DNA of 64,000 bases, taken from positions 8,909,419 to 8,973,418 of the forward strand of contig CM071930.1 of NCBI GenBank assembly GCA_016081115.2. The letters run 5' to 3'. The notes below the pieces were generated by a model, which saw only the letters and a program-made list of their open reading frames with translations, searched no databases and was not told the origin of the DNA. Of this stretch, positions 10,678 through 21,660 are shown in pieces; position 1 is the first letter of the stretch; the number at the start of each line of letters is the position of its first letter. Source of the stretch: Rehmannia glutinosa. Taxonomy: Eukaryota; Streptophyta; Magnoliopsida; Lamiales; Orobanchaceae. The translations under genes and the position numbers were made by a program.

Positions 10678-11512
10678 CCCATGAGTTTGGAATATTTACA
10701 GAAATACCCAACTAAGTTTAAAAATCATAACGTACACATGAGATTTGAGGGACGACAGAAAAACTATTGGAATTTATATAAAGTCGTTATGCCCCTAATG
10801 TAACTCCAAAAGTAAAAGAAATTGAAGGGTAAAAACTGGACAGACAAAATTATCCAAGAGCTATTGGGCCTTTATTTTAGTTTATGGAAATTACTAATTA
10901 GAGGGGTGAAATTTGATATGGGTTATTTGTAAGATTAGGGATTTTTTATGTTATGTAAATTGTACAAAATTTATGAATAATGATGCAGGGGTTATTTGGT
11001 TTCCAAGTTATTTTTTCAACGTCGCCAAATTTTGTTAGGTCAACTAACGGTTGCGATAAAATATCAAACATATTTTTTGTAATGTTATAACTTAGATGAG
11101 TTCTTTTGTAATTTGGCCGGAACTAAAAATCAGCAATTTTATTCAAAAATTCATATATACATATTATTCAGGAGTTAAATACAAAACAAACGACAAATAT
11201 GACAAATTACAACACATCATCATAAATGGTTTCATGCTTGGGTGACCACAAAACAAATTAGGAGCTAATACGAAACAAAAGACATATATGATTAATTAGA
11301 ACACATCATAAATAGTTCTGTTCTTCGGCGACTATACAGAATTAGAAACCATACCACAGCTTCCTTTATTGAATAATTCAAAATAGTTTCCATAAATCGA
11401 AAAAAGGGAAAATAAATTCAAAAGTTACACACTAAAGCAAGCAAACTTTGCACGTGAATAAATTCATAGCATAAAACATATTACATTTACACCACCAAAC
11501 ACACACCAACAT
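10678..11512. other. Non-coding block downstream of the copy A gene
   Basis: Matches 23750-24362 and 25147-25310 of copy B. Two target sites filled in B are empty here: the single tcataaat at 11306-11313 and the site around 11470. No gene seen. Confidence 0.7.
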
Positions 11513-11935
11513 TCATAGCCTCTCTGCGACGTCGTCTCCCACTCCCCCAAATTCATAGGGTTTGTCTTCATCAATAATCGGAACCGTGCGGCTGCGAGTC
11601 ACCGCCGCCGCGACTCCTCCGTCAACACCCGGCGGGGAATTTCTCGACCGGAGGAGCTCCGCCTCGGGTTTTCCGGTGAGGCCGCGAGCGGACGCGATCC
11701 TAATGAGGTCCCTCATATCCTCGTCTCTCGAACTGTGATTCGAATACGATGAGCTGGCACTGAAGCTTCTCGGCGAACCCGCAGGATAGAGAGTTGCGTT
11801 GCCGTAGACTACAAGGGCCTCGGCGCAGCCCGTCAGTCTATGCACGTAGAATTCACGGGCTCGGGCCAGGATTTTGAAGGGCCCTTTCATGTATCTGACG
11901 AATTTGTTCTCTTTGCGAACATTTTTGGTGCTCAT
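11513..11935 (-). CDS. ARARDFYV-family small protein, copy A, C-terminally truncated
   Basis: A single-exon frame of 140 residues starts at ATG 11935 (MSTKNVRKENKFVRYMKG). The longer frame to 11974 is not used, because the bases upstream are out of frame in the sister copy. The core MKGPFKILARAREFYVHRLT, the serine-rich PRSFSASSSYS stretch, the LIRIASARGLTGKPEAELLR segment and RSRTVP followed by IDEDKPYEF match the sister gene at 26398-26883. Here the frame ends at AERL, about 20 residues short. A deletion compared with B joined the coding region to sequence beyond the old 3' end. The family is plant-specific as far as I recall, with no known enzymatic motif. The reading frame is otherwise intact, so it may still be expressed. 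Confidence 0.7.
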   Translation of the reverse strand: MSTKNVRKENKFVRYMKGPFKILARAREFYVHRLTGCAEALVVYGNATLYPAGSPRSFSASSSYSNHSSRDEDMRDLIRIASARGLTGKPEAELLRSRNSPPGVDGGVAAAVTRSRTVPIIDEDKPYEFGGVGDDVAERL

Positions 11936-12151
11936 TATATTATTGTGCAATTTGCCTGCTAAGCTTATGATCAAAGGCCACAGTATTGTTTTTTATACAA
12001 GAACTGACATTTGGTTTAGATTATAAAGTAAGTAAATGGGGGTAAATTATTGGGAGCGGCCTAAAACGTGGCCTTTATTTTAAGAACTTGGAGGGAGACC
12101 TTACATTTATTTATATTAATGGGAGATGTCAGATGTTATGAATTTGTTATA

Positions 12152-12759
12152 TGGCGCTATTGACACCTTTTTTTTTATGAGTATATCCACCTTTTAAGTA
12201 TACTACTCCCACCTTTTTAAATATAACACAATTGTTAAATATACTCCCTTTTTTTTTTCTAATTTTACCCTTTCATTAAAAATCCTAGGTGGCAAGATGG
12301 CACGATGGGCACATGGCAAAAACATGGCACGATGGCATTTTCACCATCATGCCACATGGCACGATGGCAAAAACATGGCACGATGGCTCATGTGGCACGA
12401 TGGCACAATAAATTTTTTGTCATAGCGCGTGATCGTGCTAAGTATCGCACTGGTACTGTGCGACAATATTTTTTAACCTGAAAATTTGAGAAATAACATA
12501 TTTTATGCTATAAACTAAGAATATACATTCATTATTTGAGGATATGAATACTTTATTGTTCGAATCTTCAACAATTTGGGCGTTGGAAAAATCTAGGGTT
12601 TGTATAAAAAAATCGAGAAGAAGAAGAATGTGGGTGAATGATGTGAGTGTATTCAGAACTTATTTAAGTAAGGGTAATATAGTCTTTTAAGTGAATGCCA
12701 TTTTTGCAATTATATGGAGGTGAGTGTACTCATCAATTTTGGGGGTGTCAATAGCGCCA
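12152..12759. mobile_element. Non-autonomous DNA element with 16-bp perfect TIRs, 608 bp
   Basis: The ends are exact inverted repeats: tggcgctattgacacc at the left and ggtgtcaatagcgcca at the right. Copy B has no such block at the matching place (about 27107). The middle (about 12288-12408) repeats ggcacgatgg several times with short spacers. No target duplication is clear, as the left flank differs from B over some 20 bases, so the superfamily is open. Confidence 0.75.
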
Positions 12760-13110
12760 CCCTAGATTAATCTCTAATGAAACAAATAAGTTATTTATAA
12801 GATACTAATTTGATGTTTTGAATATAATACTCGAAGTATTAAAGCGATATGTCATGTGGGGTTGGGGCGGAGCGGATGCGATCTTTTGTTCCAAAAGGTG
12901 TTTAATCTCATATGTCACCGTTCAGATAGCTTATGACCAACCCGCAAAGTATAGGTCTTGTATATATGGTTATGTTTCTATTGTCAATTTTCGATTTCTT
13001 GTGTTAAAAATGAATTTTGAGAATATATTGGTTTTCGTGTGAAAGATTAATTACTTAGTATAATTGGTTTTTTCAAGAACAAATGCGTGGAATTATTTTT
13101 GATCAAGATA
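12760..13110. other. Non-coding duplicated block in copy A
   Basis: Matches 27108-27470. Nothing gene-like beyond the RNase H fragment that follows. Confidence 0.6.
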
Positions 13111-13114
13111 TTGC

Positions 13115-13545
13115 TTAAAATGGCTGGTGATTTGGCGAGCTTCTCAGTCTCCTCAGATGAAGCTGAACATGGATAGTTCGTTTGATCGAGACAAGCTAAT
13201 AGCTGGTGGAGGGGGATTGGTTCGGTATCATTCGGGCAGACTTATGTTGGCGTTTCACAGTTCCTTTCAGGCAGTTTCTAGGGGAGCTATTAGTAGAGAT
13301 GGGACTACAACAAGCTCGGTTCTTGGCAGGTTCAGCACACCCTGACTCACATCAGGAACCTATTGAAGGACCTTCAGTACTCGATTTTTCATACCCACAG
13401 AGAGGAGAATCGACCAACAAATCACATAGCGGCGTTGGGAGTCACTGCCCTTGGTAGCCATATTGTCTATGAGGGCACGACATCCCACCATTTACTATCT
13501 CTCATTCGGATGAACCAGTTGGGATATATGAGCATTAGATTCTGA
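13115..13545 (+). pseudogene. RNase H-like fragment of a non-LTR retroelement (copy A)
   Basis: Several frames together resemble the RNase H domain found at the end of plant LINE-type reverse transcriptases and their domesticated relatives. KLNMDSSFDRDKLIAGGGGL recalls the first catalytic-Asp strand, though the usual DGS reads DSS here. A later REENRPTN-type segment precedes the end. Frameshifts and a deletion compared with copy B break it. The fragment predates the segmental duplication, since B has it at 27480-27985. Confidence 0.6.
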
Positions 13546-14526
13546 TAGATCTTTTATATTTTGCGATTTGACAGATGTTCTAGTGTTAGGTTGTTTATTT
13601 TTTTGATTTTCTCTCATTGTGACAAGTCATGTACGCGACACTGATATTATATAATCTTTTGATGTTTTGATCTACATGTAGGGGATCATACCTCAATCCT
13701 CCACCTCGAGGTGTTTTTTTTGGAAAAAAAAGAAAGATATCTTTTAAATTTTAAAAACCAGTTAAATATATGATCACTGATGGTTCAGTTCTCGGTTTAT
13801 GCAAGTTCAATTTCAGTGCTTGTTAATATATTCAATTTGTATGGATGACAATTATGAGACAATAATCGAAATAATTTGTAAAGCAATATCAAAAAAGTAC
13901 TGTAAAAGAGATACATCAATTATATTGGTTCCAAAATGGCTTAATCCTCTACTATTTCACCATTCTCTGACACCAGGAAGAAATTTACTATCAATTCTCA
14001 ATAGAACATTGGATAGTGTGTCACAAGAGGGAACTTGTTAGTAAAAAATAGGCTTCTTCATAGCTACTCTTCTTCACTAACCAATAAGATATTTTCACAA
14101 ACTCCTTGAGTCTGCTATTGTTGTATCCAAAAATTGGATCTTCACAGGCTTCTTCAACTAGCTACTGTACCAAGAGTGTATGATACTCTAGCTAACACGC
14201 CGAACATGATCTTCTTAGTTCCTCAAACTGGTATTGTACCCAAGGTAAATTGAAGGTTTTGAAGTCTTCTCCAAACTTTTTTGAAGCTCTTCAAATTGTT
14301 GGATATTCTTGAAGCGTCTTTGAAGTTTCAATTTGCTCTAAGGTAGAGCAACTCAAACGAATAACCGATTAGCTTTGAACTTCGTTCTTGTGTGTATTGC
14401 TTTCTTTTGTTTAAGCTTAAATGCTTGAGTTTGACTTTCAATGATTTTGAACGTTTTTTTGGAGTGTTATCCTCCAAAGGGTCTTCAAGCAGCTATTTAT
14501 GTGAGTTTGAATTTTTTGGTTGAAGA
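13546..14526. other. Non-coding duplicated block in copy A
   Basis: Matches 27986-28940 of copy B at high but imperfect similarity. It includes CTTC/GAAG-rich phrases (about 14080-14330). Frames are short and unlike between copies. Confidence 0.6.
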
Positions 14527-15265
14527 TAAATTTCAAAATCTTCCCGTAGGACTGCAACCTTGTACTTTCTTTAGGATTGATATTTCTCATATTGACTTTG
14601 CTTAGAAATACTTAGTCGACCTTAAACATTCATTTTGTAGTCTATGTCATACACTAAGTTGCAGTTCAGTACCATTTCAAAATCTTCCCGTAGGACTGCA
14701 ACCTTGTACTTTCTTTAGGATTGAGATTTCTCATATTGACTTTGCTTAGAAATACTTAGTCGACCTTAAACATTCATTTTGTAGTCTATGCCATACACTA
14801 AGTTGCAGTTCAGTACCATTTCTAAATCTTCCCGTAGGACTACAACCTTGTACTTTCTTTAGGATTGAGATTTCTCATATTGACTTTGCTTAGAAATACT
14901 TAGTCGACCTTAAACATTCATTTTGTAGTCTATGCCATACACTAAGTTGCGATTCAAGTACCATTTCTAAATCTTCCCGTAGGACTGCAACCTTGTACTT
15001 TCTTTAGGATTGAGATTTCTCATATTGACTTTGCTTAGAAATACTTAGTCGACCTTAAACATTCATTTTGTAGTCTATGCCATACACTAAGTTGCAGTTC
15101 AGTACCATTTCTAAATCTTCCCGTAAGACTGCAACCTTGTACTTTCTTTAGGATTGAGATTTCTCATATTGACTTTGCTTAGAAATACTTAGTCGACCTT
15201 AAACATTCATTTTGTAGTCTATGCCATACACTAAGTTGCAGTTCAGTACCATTTCTAAATCTTTC
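14527..15265. repeat. Five-unit tandem array, 144-bp period
   Basis: Units begin near 14527, 14671, 14815, 14960 and 15104, with a partial one at 15248. They differ by only a few bases (for example ctgcaacc against ctacaacc, and cccgtagg against cccgtaag). Copy B has a single, more diverged unit at about 28945-29088. The array therefore expanded in copy A after the duplication, and the high unit identity suggests recent growth. No frame is conserved through the units. Confidence 0.92.
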
Positions 15266-15801
15266 AGAACATTGTCTTACATTTATTAGTTCCCTCTTGA
15301 ACCTGAATGTTCTTCAGTCTCCTGTCGACTCTGATTTTGCCTACAGTTCTTCAATGTTGATATTCCCTTCAGTTCCTAATCTAAAACCTGAGTCTTTTAA
15401 AGTGTTATACATTAGTTTTAGAGGCTTGAAAAACCACGATCGAGTTCAACAATTACCTAAGGGTGTGTTTTCATAGACCAATTTGGAATCCAATGTATTT
15501 GGAAAATGAATGGATTTCAAATATCATGATTTGAAATAAATGTCTTGTTTGGATGATGTTGAATTATGTAAGAATTTCAATCTTTTTTGTAAAATTTTGA
15601 TAAAAAATTTTAAACTTTAATATTTTCTTAATTGGTATTAAATAAAAAAATATAGTCTTATTATGAATAATTATAATTTCATACACTAATAAATATATAG
15701 AATTTATAAATTTATTGTGTGTGAATATGCGCGTAAAAGCGAGAAGAGAGAGAGATAGATAGAGAGAGAGAGAGTGGGTGAGTGTGTCCAATGTGTGTGA
15801 G
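15266..15801. other. Non-coding block with GA/GT simple repeats
   Basis: Matches 29090-29597 of copy B. The 15745-15800 stretch is a GA then GTGT tract. From about 15465 (ggtgtgttttcata) the words ggaatcca and atggatttcaa resemble those at 17405-17640 in inverted sense, so an older MITE may span 15465 to about 17640 around later insertions. That is only a suggestion. Confidence 0.4.
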
Positions 15802-16354
15802 TAAAGATATTAAACGGGCTGACCCTAGCAGTTTCAGGCCATTCCTAGCGGTCTTTGAGCTATATGGGCCGATATTAAATGGGCCACTAATATTGGAACC
15901 GGACCCTAACAGTAGTGGGCTTCAATTTAAACAGGCACCACTATTGGGCTATCAATAAAAAAAAATTAAGAGTTATAATAAACTTGAGCATATATAACAT
16001 ATAAAGTTAATCTATTCAATATTAAAGAAACAAATACATGCTCTAGTTTATAGTTACATTGCATTAACAGTATTATAAGATTAGATTTAACATAGCATTT
16101 AGAAATATAAATTGTATCCTGAATATTTTCATCAAACTTTGTGATATTTTTCTTATTCAGAATAATAATAGAAAAGCTAAATTAAGTAATAAATAAAAAA
16201 TAGAAAAATTTTTATCGAGAAACAAAGTTTGTCTGTTAAATTTAAAGTCTTAAAAATTAGGGAGATGTGAATTTAAAAAATACATTAAAGGGGCTAAAAT
16301 AATTCGGCCCCAACCCTCGTTTTTTTTTTATTTGCGGCTCGTTTAACATCTCTA
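15802..16354. mobile_element. hAT-type MITE (copy A, complete)
   Basis: Inverted ends: taaagatattaaacgggctg at the left and the complement of cggctcgtttaacatctcta at the right. The 8-bp duplication tgtgtgag lies at 15794-15801 and 16355-16362. Homology to copy B stops inside this element, near 16284, so the right edge of the segmental duplication falls within it. Confidence 0.8.
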
Positions 16355-16451
16355 TGTGTGAGATTGAGTGAACTGTGTGTTGTGTGCAATGTGTGTGAGA
16401 GAAAGAGCAAATATGTGATTGTGTGTATTGTGTGTGAATGTGCAAGTATAC

Positions 16452-16784
16452 TGTTGGACCTCAAGCGCTTTACTGGATTGACGATTATCCCCACAAACCA
16501 ACACGGGTCTTTTCTAGCACGCTTTGTTCTTACTCACACGCTCCTTGAAAAACTTCCAGGAGGTCACCCATCTCATATCAACTCCAGGCCAAGCACGCTT
16601 TAGAGTTTTCTATGTAATGGACACCAAAAAAGAAGTTGCATCTGTCGGTATAGGTAGTCCATATCAAATCCTTTAAGCTCTCCTTTAACTGTGCAATCTA
16701 GCGCTCACGAGTTTGAATCGCAGGCCGCGCCTCGCGCCTCTTTTAAATCTCATTGCAAGCAGGATGCTAGACCAAAGCCCAATA
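16452..16784 (-). repeat. Cassandra LTR (3' LTR on the minus strand)
   Basis: 333 bp. Compared with the LTR at 17091-17401 it keeps about 25 more bases of the 5S-like region, where the minus strand reads gatgggtgacctcctgga. Confidence 0.88.
16553..16607 (-). other. 5S rRNA-like segment within the Cassandra LTR
   Basis: On the minus strand this carries aagcgtgcttggcctggag, then gatgggtgacctcctgg. In plant 5S rRNA the corresponding 3' half reads aagcgtgcttgggcgagag and gatgggtgacctcctggga. This region includes the internal pol III control region (box C). It is a derived LTR copy, not a functional 5S gene. A shorter version is at about 17170-17219. Confidence 0.85.
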
Positions 16785-17090
16785 ATCCCTTCCCAGCATC
16801 TGGTAGCATCTCAGCTTCAGTGCTTGGCAACCTACCCTGCCCGCCACACTTCCTAAGTTCCAATGCCAACTTCTTCAGTTCAAGCATCGCGTCACGCCAG
16901 CCTTTCAGTTCCAGCAACCTACACCTTTAGTTCCAGTCCGTTTACCTCAGTTCCAACCACCTGGAAACCTAACTTCTGTTCTGGTTCGTTTACCTCCGTT
17001 GCGCCAGCATCTCAGTTCCATTGCTCTTGGCAACTCCACTCGAGCGTGCTTCCAAGGGAATTCGAACCTATGACCTGCTCCGATACCAAT

Positions 17091-17401
17091 TGTTGGACCT
17101 CAAGCGCTTTACTGGATTGAGGACTGTCCCCACAAACCAACACGAGTCTTTTCTAGCACGCTTTGTCCTCACTCACCCATCCCATATCTACTCCAGACCA
17201 AGCACACTTAACCTAAGAGTTTCTATGTAATGGACACCAGGAAAAAAAAGGGATCCATTTGTTGATATAGGTAGTTCATATCAAATCATTTAAGCTCTCC
17301 TTCAACTGTGCAATCTAATGCTCACGAGTTCGAATCGCAGGCCGCGCCTCACGCCTCTTCTAAAGCCCATTGTAAGCAGGGTGCTGGACCAAAGACCAAC
17401 A
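17091..17401 (-). repeat. Cassandra LTR (5' LTR on the minus strand)
   Basis: 311 bp, adjacent to the primer binding site. The 5S-like part at about 17170-17219 has lost the conserved gacctcctgg block that the other LTR keeps. Confidence 0.88.
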
Positions 17402-17406
17402 TATAC

Positions 17407-18107
17407 ATGAAGGAAAAAAGTTATGGATTTCAATGACTCGGCAATTAGGATGGATTTTAAACTCTTTATAAAAAAAACTAATTTATTGATTTGAATTTAT
17501 ATGCCAAACAGGGGTGTGGATTTATATAAAGGGGGATTTAGAATCCATTGATTTCGATTTATAAACTCAATAAGGGTATATATTTAGCTAAGGATTTTAA
17601 AGTCACTCCCAAAACCATTTCCAAATCCCCTCATCAAAGGATTACGCTCAAATTTTAATATTCATACTTGTTATCGACGACAATATAATAGTGTTAGAAT
17701 ATAATTATAAAAAATAGTACAATAGACAAAATAAACGATTTAAGATAAATAGATAATATGTAAGGATAATTACATAAACTACTTTGAGGACTAGACTAAT
17801 TAATAATAAAAACTCATTTATCTCTTAAAAATTATAAATATCCATTAAGATATTCCTAACATCCCTTCGGATTTGCATTTACCTTATAAGGATGCATTTT
17901 GTGAAATAAAATCAAATATTAAAGGGTATTTACATTTTTGAAGGATAACTAGCTATTTTGTAATTAAGATAAACCTCAATGGTAATTACTATCTGTAATT
18001 AAGACTACTTCTTATGTCGGCGAAGGAGTATGTCTACTCGGGCACAGAAAAAGTTATAAAATATAGGGGCCCAAAATTTTTATATACTTTATATATAATA
18101 ATATATG
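17407..18107. other. AT-rich spacer between copies A and B
   Basis: No gene. The first ~230 bases have words (ggatttagaatccattgat) resembling 15475-15540 in inverted sense. This may be the far end of an older element split by the Cassandra insertion. Confidence 0.4.
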
Positions 18108-18280
18108 CACCAAAAGTAAAATCCAGCGTAATAATTGAATGATTGTCACTCTTGAAACTTTGAAAGGCGGTCTAGGTTCAACTTCAGTCTTGAATGGAAA
18201 ATAAAAGTTTAAGCAAACAAAAATGGATAAATTTCAATCTTGTAACCATAATATAACTTTGAAAACAATTTTAACTTTTC

Positions 18281-19580
18281 ATTTTGTCGAATGATATAAT
18301 TTTATTATAACAACTCAAAAACTAAAATTACAACTACAATTGTAGCCAACGGGATAAGAGCCGACAAGACTAACTAAGAGCTAAGCGGGGGATTGGTAAA
18401 ACCAATTCAGATTCACATGGACTAAAAAACTACCCCCCCAAACTAACCACTCCACGCTGGGAGACTTCAGCACTCCTTAAAGGAGACTGTAACACACCGG
18501 AAAAAAACTAAAATCGGGCACGAGCAACCACTACATACTGCAGAACAGATAAAACTGATCCGCCTACGAGTTTTGCAAATCAAGCGAGAAAAGATAACAC
18601 AAACAAAATAAGAAACCAACAGCTTTACTAACAAACTAGAGAAAAAAAACAAAAAATTGCCTCTCCATCTCCCAAATCTACTGCCGCAACCCATCGTCTT
18701 CTCCGCTCCGAGACACCTCCGTGAAGCTCCGACCCGCTTTCGCCCGGACCAAAAAATTCCGCCACCTTCATACGCCCAAGGGACCGCCATTTGGTATCCC
18801 TCCAATAGAAAACATGGAGGAGGGGAGGAGGTAAGGAGGAGGGGAGGGGAGAGGAGGAGGCGGGCTGTAATGGGAGAGGGAGGGGAAAAGTGCTAGGGTT
18901 TTTTTGGGGGGATAGAGAGAAAGGGGAGAGAAAAAAGTTAGAGAGAGAAGGGGGAAAAATGTTAGATTTGCTACAGTGTTGCGCCATTATTGGCGCAACA
19001 CTGTTCATGCGTTATCTTCTCACTCCTTTTTTTTTTGCTTTATTTTATTTTGTTTGTTCACTAATTTTTTTTTGTACATTGAAATATGTCACAGATTTTA
19101 TGCTTAAAAGAGTAACAAAATTTAATAGGATTATTTTTATTTAGTTTTTATTTATATTAACATTGTTACTGCTAATATTAATTATTTATAGTACTAAATT
19201 TAGTTTAGAATATATATTTTTGTGGAAATAAAAATATTGTATAGTACTCAAAAAAATATTGTATTGGAATAACATAAATTATTTTTTTGAAATAATATAA
19301 TATGTACTTTTATGAATTTTTATTTTACTTCTGCATTAATTTCATTTAATTTAAAAAATAAAATATTTAATAAACATTATATTCGATAAATATCGTTTAT
19401 TTAATATTTTTATCAATTATAATGTAATAAAAATCAATATTAAATGAATAAAAGAAGGAATCTTATAGAATATTTTTTTTAGTACAGAATGTAATGGAAA
19501 CTGCTGGAGATGAAATGCAGATTATGCACTAAAGTAGTACAAATTCTGCATCAAAGTAGTACATATTACTGGAGATGGTC
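18281..19580. other. Unassigned insertion-like region in copy B
   Basis: No counterpart in copy A. It has a GC-richer part (18640-18960) with many CT/GA runs, then a perfect 14-bp inverted repeat around a 4-base loop at 18973-19004 (acagtgttgcgcca and its complement), then AT-rich sequence. The last ~150 bases (19430-19580) resemble the end of the neighbouring element (20330-20449), including agtagtacaaa and ggagatggt. It is probably another member of the same PIF/Harbinger-like group, with an undefined left end. Frames over the CT-rich part look like low-complexity artefacts. Confidence 0.45.
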
Positions 19581-19583
19581 TAA

Positions 19584-20449
19584 GGCCAACTCCAACAATA
19601 CACTAAACTAGAGTTGGGGGCCACTTTTGAAACTCCAACAATTCATGCGCCATTTTACGATCACAACATTGTAGCGCCATACTATTTATGTGCTATTCTA
19701 CTTTTTTTTAGTTTGTTATATGTTTTTCTTAATTTTAAATATTATTATTAATTCCCTTTCCAATGTATTCTTATTAATTTTATAATTTAATTAATCTAAT
19801 AGAAAATAATAATAAAATTAATTTAATTATATGACATAATATTTTTTAAATAATATAATGTGTAATTTGAATAATACAACGAGATTAAAACACTACACAC
19901 AAAATTATAAATCCTACATAAAATTACATGCATTATAAAATACTGAAACATAAAATTATAACAAGTACATAAGATAGATAAAATTACATCAAATAATTAA
20001 ACATAAATTTTTGTGAAAAAGAACATACTTGTTTCAAAAATTTTCTTGCTTAGTTTAGACAAAACAAAGACGAAGAGACCCATTTTACACTTTGAAATGT
20101 ATTAATTGATCAATTGTGGGAACAATATTCTAATTCAAGGAACTACTCACTATCATATTGCAATTATGTTTATGTATTAATGAACTTTTCTTATTAATTT
20201 TGCACTAATTCCAATAAATTTTATATTTTTTTGAATTTGATTAATTTTGAAAACGAAAAAATTATTAAATATTATATTAAATAAAATTAATTATGTAATA
20301 TATTTATCAATAACAAAGTAAGAAAAATTAATATTAAACATTAAAAAAATCTTGTGTAATATTCTTTTTCAGTGCAGAAAGTAGTACAAACTACTAGAGA
20401 TGGAGTGCAGATTTTGCACCAATGTAGTGCCTACTATTAGAGATGGTTT
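19584..20449. mobile_element. PIF/Harbinger-like non-autonomous element, 866 bp
   Basis: The left end ggccaactccaacaata and the right end, complemented, aaaccatctctaatagta are imperfect inverted repeats. The 3-bp duplication taa lies at 19581-19583 and 20450-20452. AT-rich interior without a frame. Confidence 0.65.
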
Positions 20450-20519
20450 TAATCATCTACTTTAGTTTTACATTAATTTGTGCATCATAACAAAAATTCA
20501 TAACATAAATTTTATCACT

Positions 20520-20921
20520 ATTTGTCACATGCCCGTGCTCCGACGCATGGGTCGTGCGTTTGTTTCTCTCATTCCGACAACCTTCTAAGCCCGTTAAATG
20601 TGCGTGCCTCGAATTTCCTATTTTTCCACTTCTTTCGGCCCCTCATACTCCGCACCACTCCTTAGACGAATTACTTTGCACTGCTCTTTTGGATTAACCC
20701 CAGTGTTACTCGGGAATTAACCCTTTTGATGTTGCCCACCAACAATAGTAGATAATTGGCCAATTTGAGTCTCGAGATTTTTCATTTGTGAACTCATTGT
20801 ACTGGCCAATTATGTCACTTGTAACTCTATCTTGTCCATCTTTGCTTCATCCCGTGTAAAGCGATTCCTCGTTTCACTCATTGTGAACTTGTTTGACTCA
20901 TAAACGAGGTGAGGGCGTCTT
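20520..20921 (-). other. Probable further gypsy remnant next to the gag fragment
   Basis: GC-richer than its surroundings, with no long frame. Its position downstream of gag on the minus strand and similar base composition suggest it belongs to the same broken element. Confidence 0.35.
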
Positions 20922-21425
20922 CTAAAGATGGTTTACCTTCCGCATTAGTGACACCATTTGATGCATTGAACCCCTTAGTGGTTGCATCACATTCTTAGTG
21001 TTAGCATATGAGAAATTTTCATGATTCCTCAACCCTGGATGGTAGTGTATTGGAGATGAGTTATTCCGGTAATTGTTGAAATTCCGGTTGTTCACATAAT
21101 TGGCCTCCTCCATCGGATATATAGGAACTCCCCCAGTACTTGTGCTTGTACCCACGTCGGACCCCTTTGTCAGAACACTCAAGTGATTCATCAATACCGC
21201 CATTTGAGTCGTTAGTGCTTTGATTGGGTCCGAATCTAAAACTTCGGCTACCCTTTGTACATTTGACCTCTCGGATGGCCATTGGTAACTATTCATAGCT
21301 ATCTCCTCAAGAAGATTAAAGGCATCTTGAGGAAATTCGCAAGTAAGGCGCCTCCCGCAGTGGCATCAACAAAGGCCCTTGTCTGCCCTATCAAACATTA
21401 TAAAAGAAGCATAATTGTTGATCTT
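20922..21425 (-). pseudogene. Ty3/gypsy gag fragment (Athila-like), broken
   Basis: The minus strand encodes MNSYQWPSERSNVQRVAEVL, then LTTQMAVLMNHL, then a NYVNNRNFNNYRNN and HYHPGLRNHENFSYAN stretch. These phrases are typical of the C-terminal half of gag in plant Athila-type gypsy elements. Upstream (21297-21425) the residues FVDATAGGALL appear in another frame, so there is at least one frameshift. No LTR, reverse transcriptase or primer site was found beside it. It lies between blocks that match copy A, so it is an insertion remnant private to B. Confidence 0.7.
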
Positions 21426-21466
21426 CCGTAAACCCATGTTGTGGACATCTTCTAAGTAAATCTATT

Positions 21467-21660
21467 TTTTTTATTTAACCCCCTGAACTACACGAAAATT
21501 TCTACGGTCCCATCTCATCCTCCCCACCGGCGGAATATTCCCGTTAGATCTATCGGCAAGAAGAAGAGATGGGACCATAGAATTTTTCGTGTAGCTCAAG
21601 GGGTTAAGTAAAAAAAATTGTTTAAGAGGTAATATAGAAAATCACGTATAGTTTGGGGGA
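21467..21660. mobile_element. Foldback element, copy 1
   Basis: A long inverted repeat: ttaaccccctgaactacacg near 21475 pairs with its complement near 21590-21607, and ggtcccatctc near 21508 pairs with gagatgggacc near 21566. The loop is short. A related copy lies at 22155-22430. Confidence 0.65.

Larger units (their letters stand above)
6017..16284. repeat. Segmental duplication, copy A (~10.3 kb)
   Basis: Direct repeat of 18108-30088. Collinear matching blocks, A to B, are: 6017-6190 to 18108-18280; about 7828-7885 to 20457-20517; 8235-11480 to 22436-25310; 11513-12150 to 26460-27100; 12760-16284 to 27108-30088. Blocks are interrupted by insertions private to one copy. Copy A private insertions are the SINE at 8429, the MITEs at 7399, 9960 and 12152, and extra 144-bp tandem units at 14527. 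It carries the shorter member of the duplicated gene pair. Confidence 0.9.
16452..17401 (-). mobile_element. Cassandra-type TRIM retrotransposon, minus strand
   Basis: A complete 950-bp element flanked by the 5-bp duplication tatac (16447-16451 and 17402-17406). Two LTRs lie at 16452-16784 and 17091-17401, with TG...CA type ends. The internal region is only 306 bp and has no coding capacity. On the minus strand the primer binding site TGGTATCGGAGC (17088-17077) follows the 5' LTR by two bases and fits initiator Met-tRNA. A purine tract (gggaaggga on the minus strand) precedes the other LTR. Both LTRs contain a 5S-rRNA-like segment, the hallmark of Cassandra. It must rely on proteins from other elements. 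Confidence 0.9.

Noticed and set aside
14527..15265. CRISPR-like array
   Set aside because: Contiguous 144-bp tandem units without unique spacers in a plant genome; it is a minisatellite/satellite expansion.
16553..16607. 5S rRNA gene
   Set aside because: Only the 3' half is similar and it sits inside an LTR present twice; this is the Cassandra LTR motif.
18467..19008. Overlapping frames of 79-126 residues on both strands
   Set aside because: CT/GA-rich low-complexity region without homology or splice support; probably inside an insertion.
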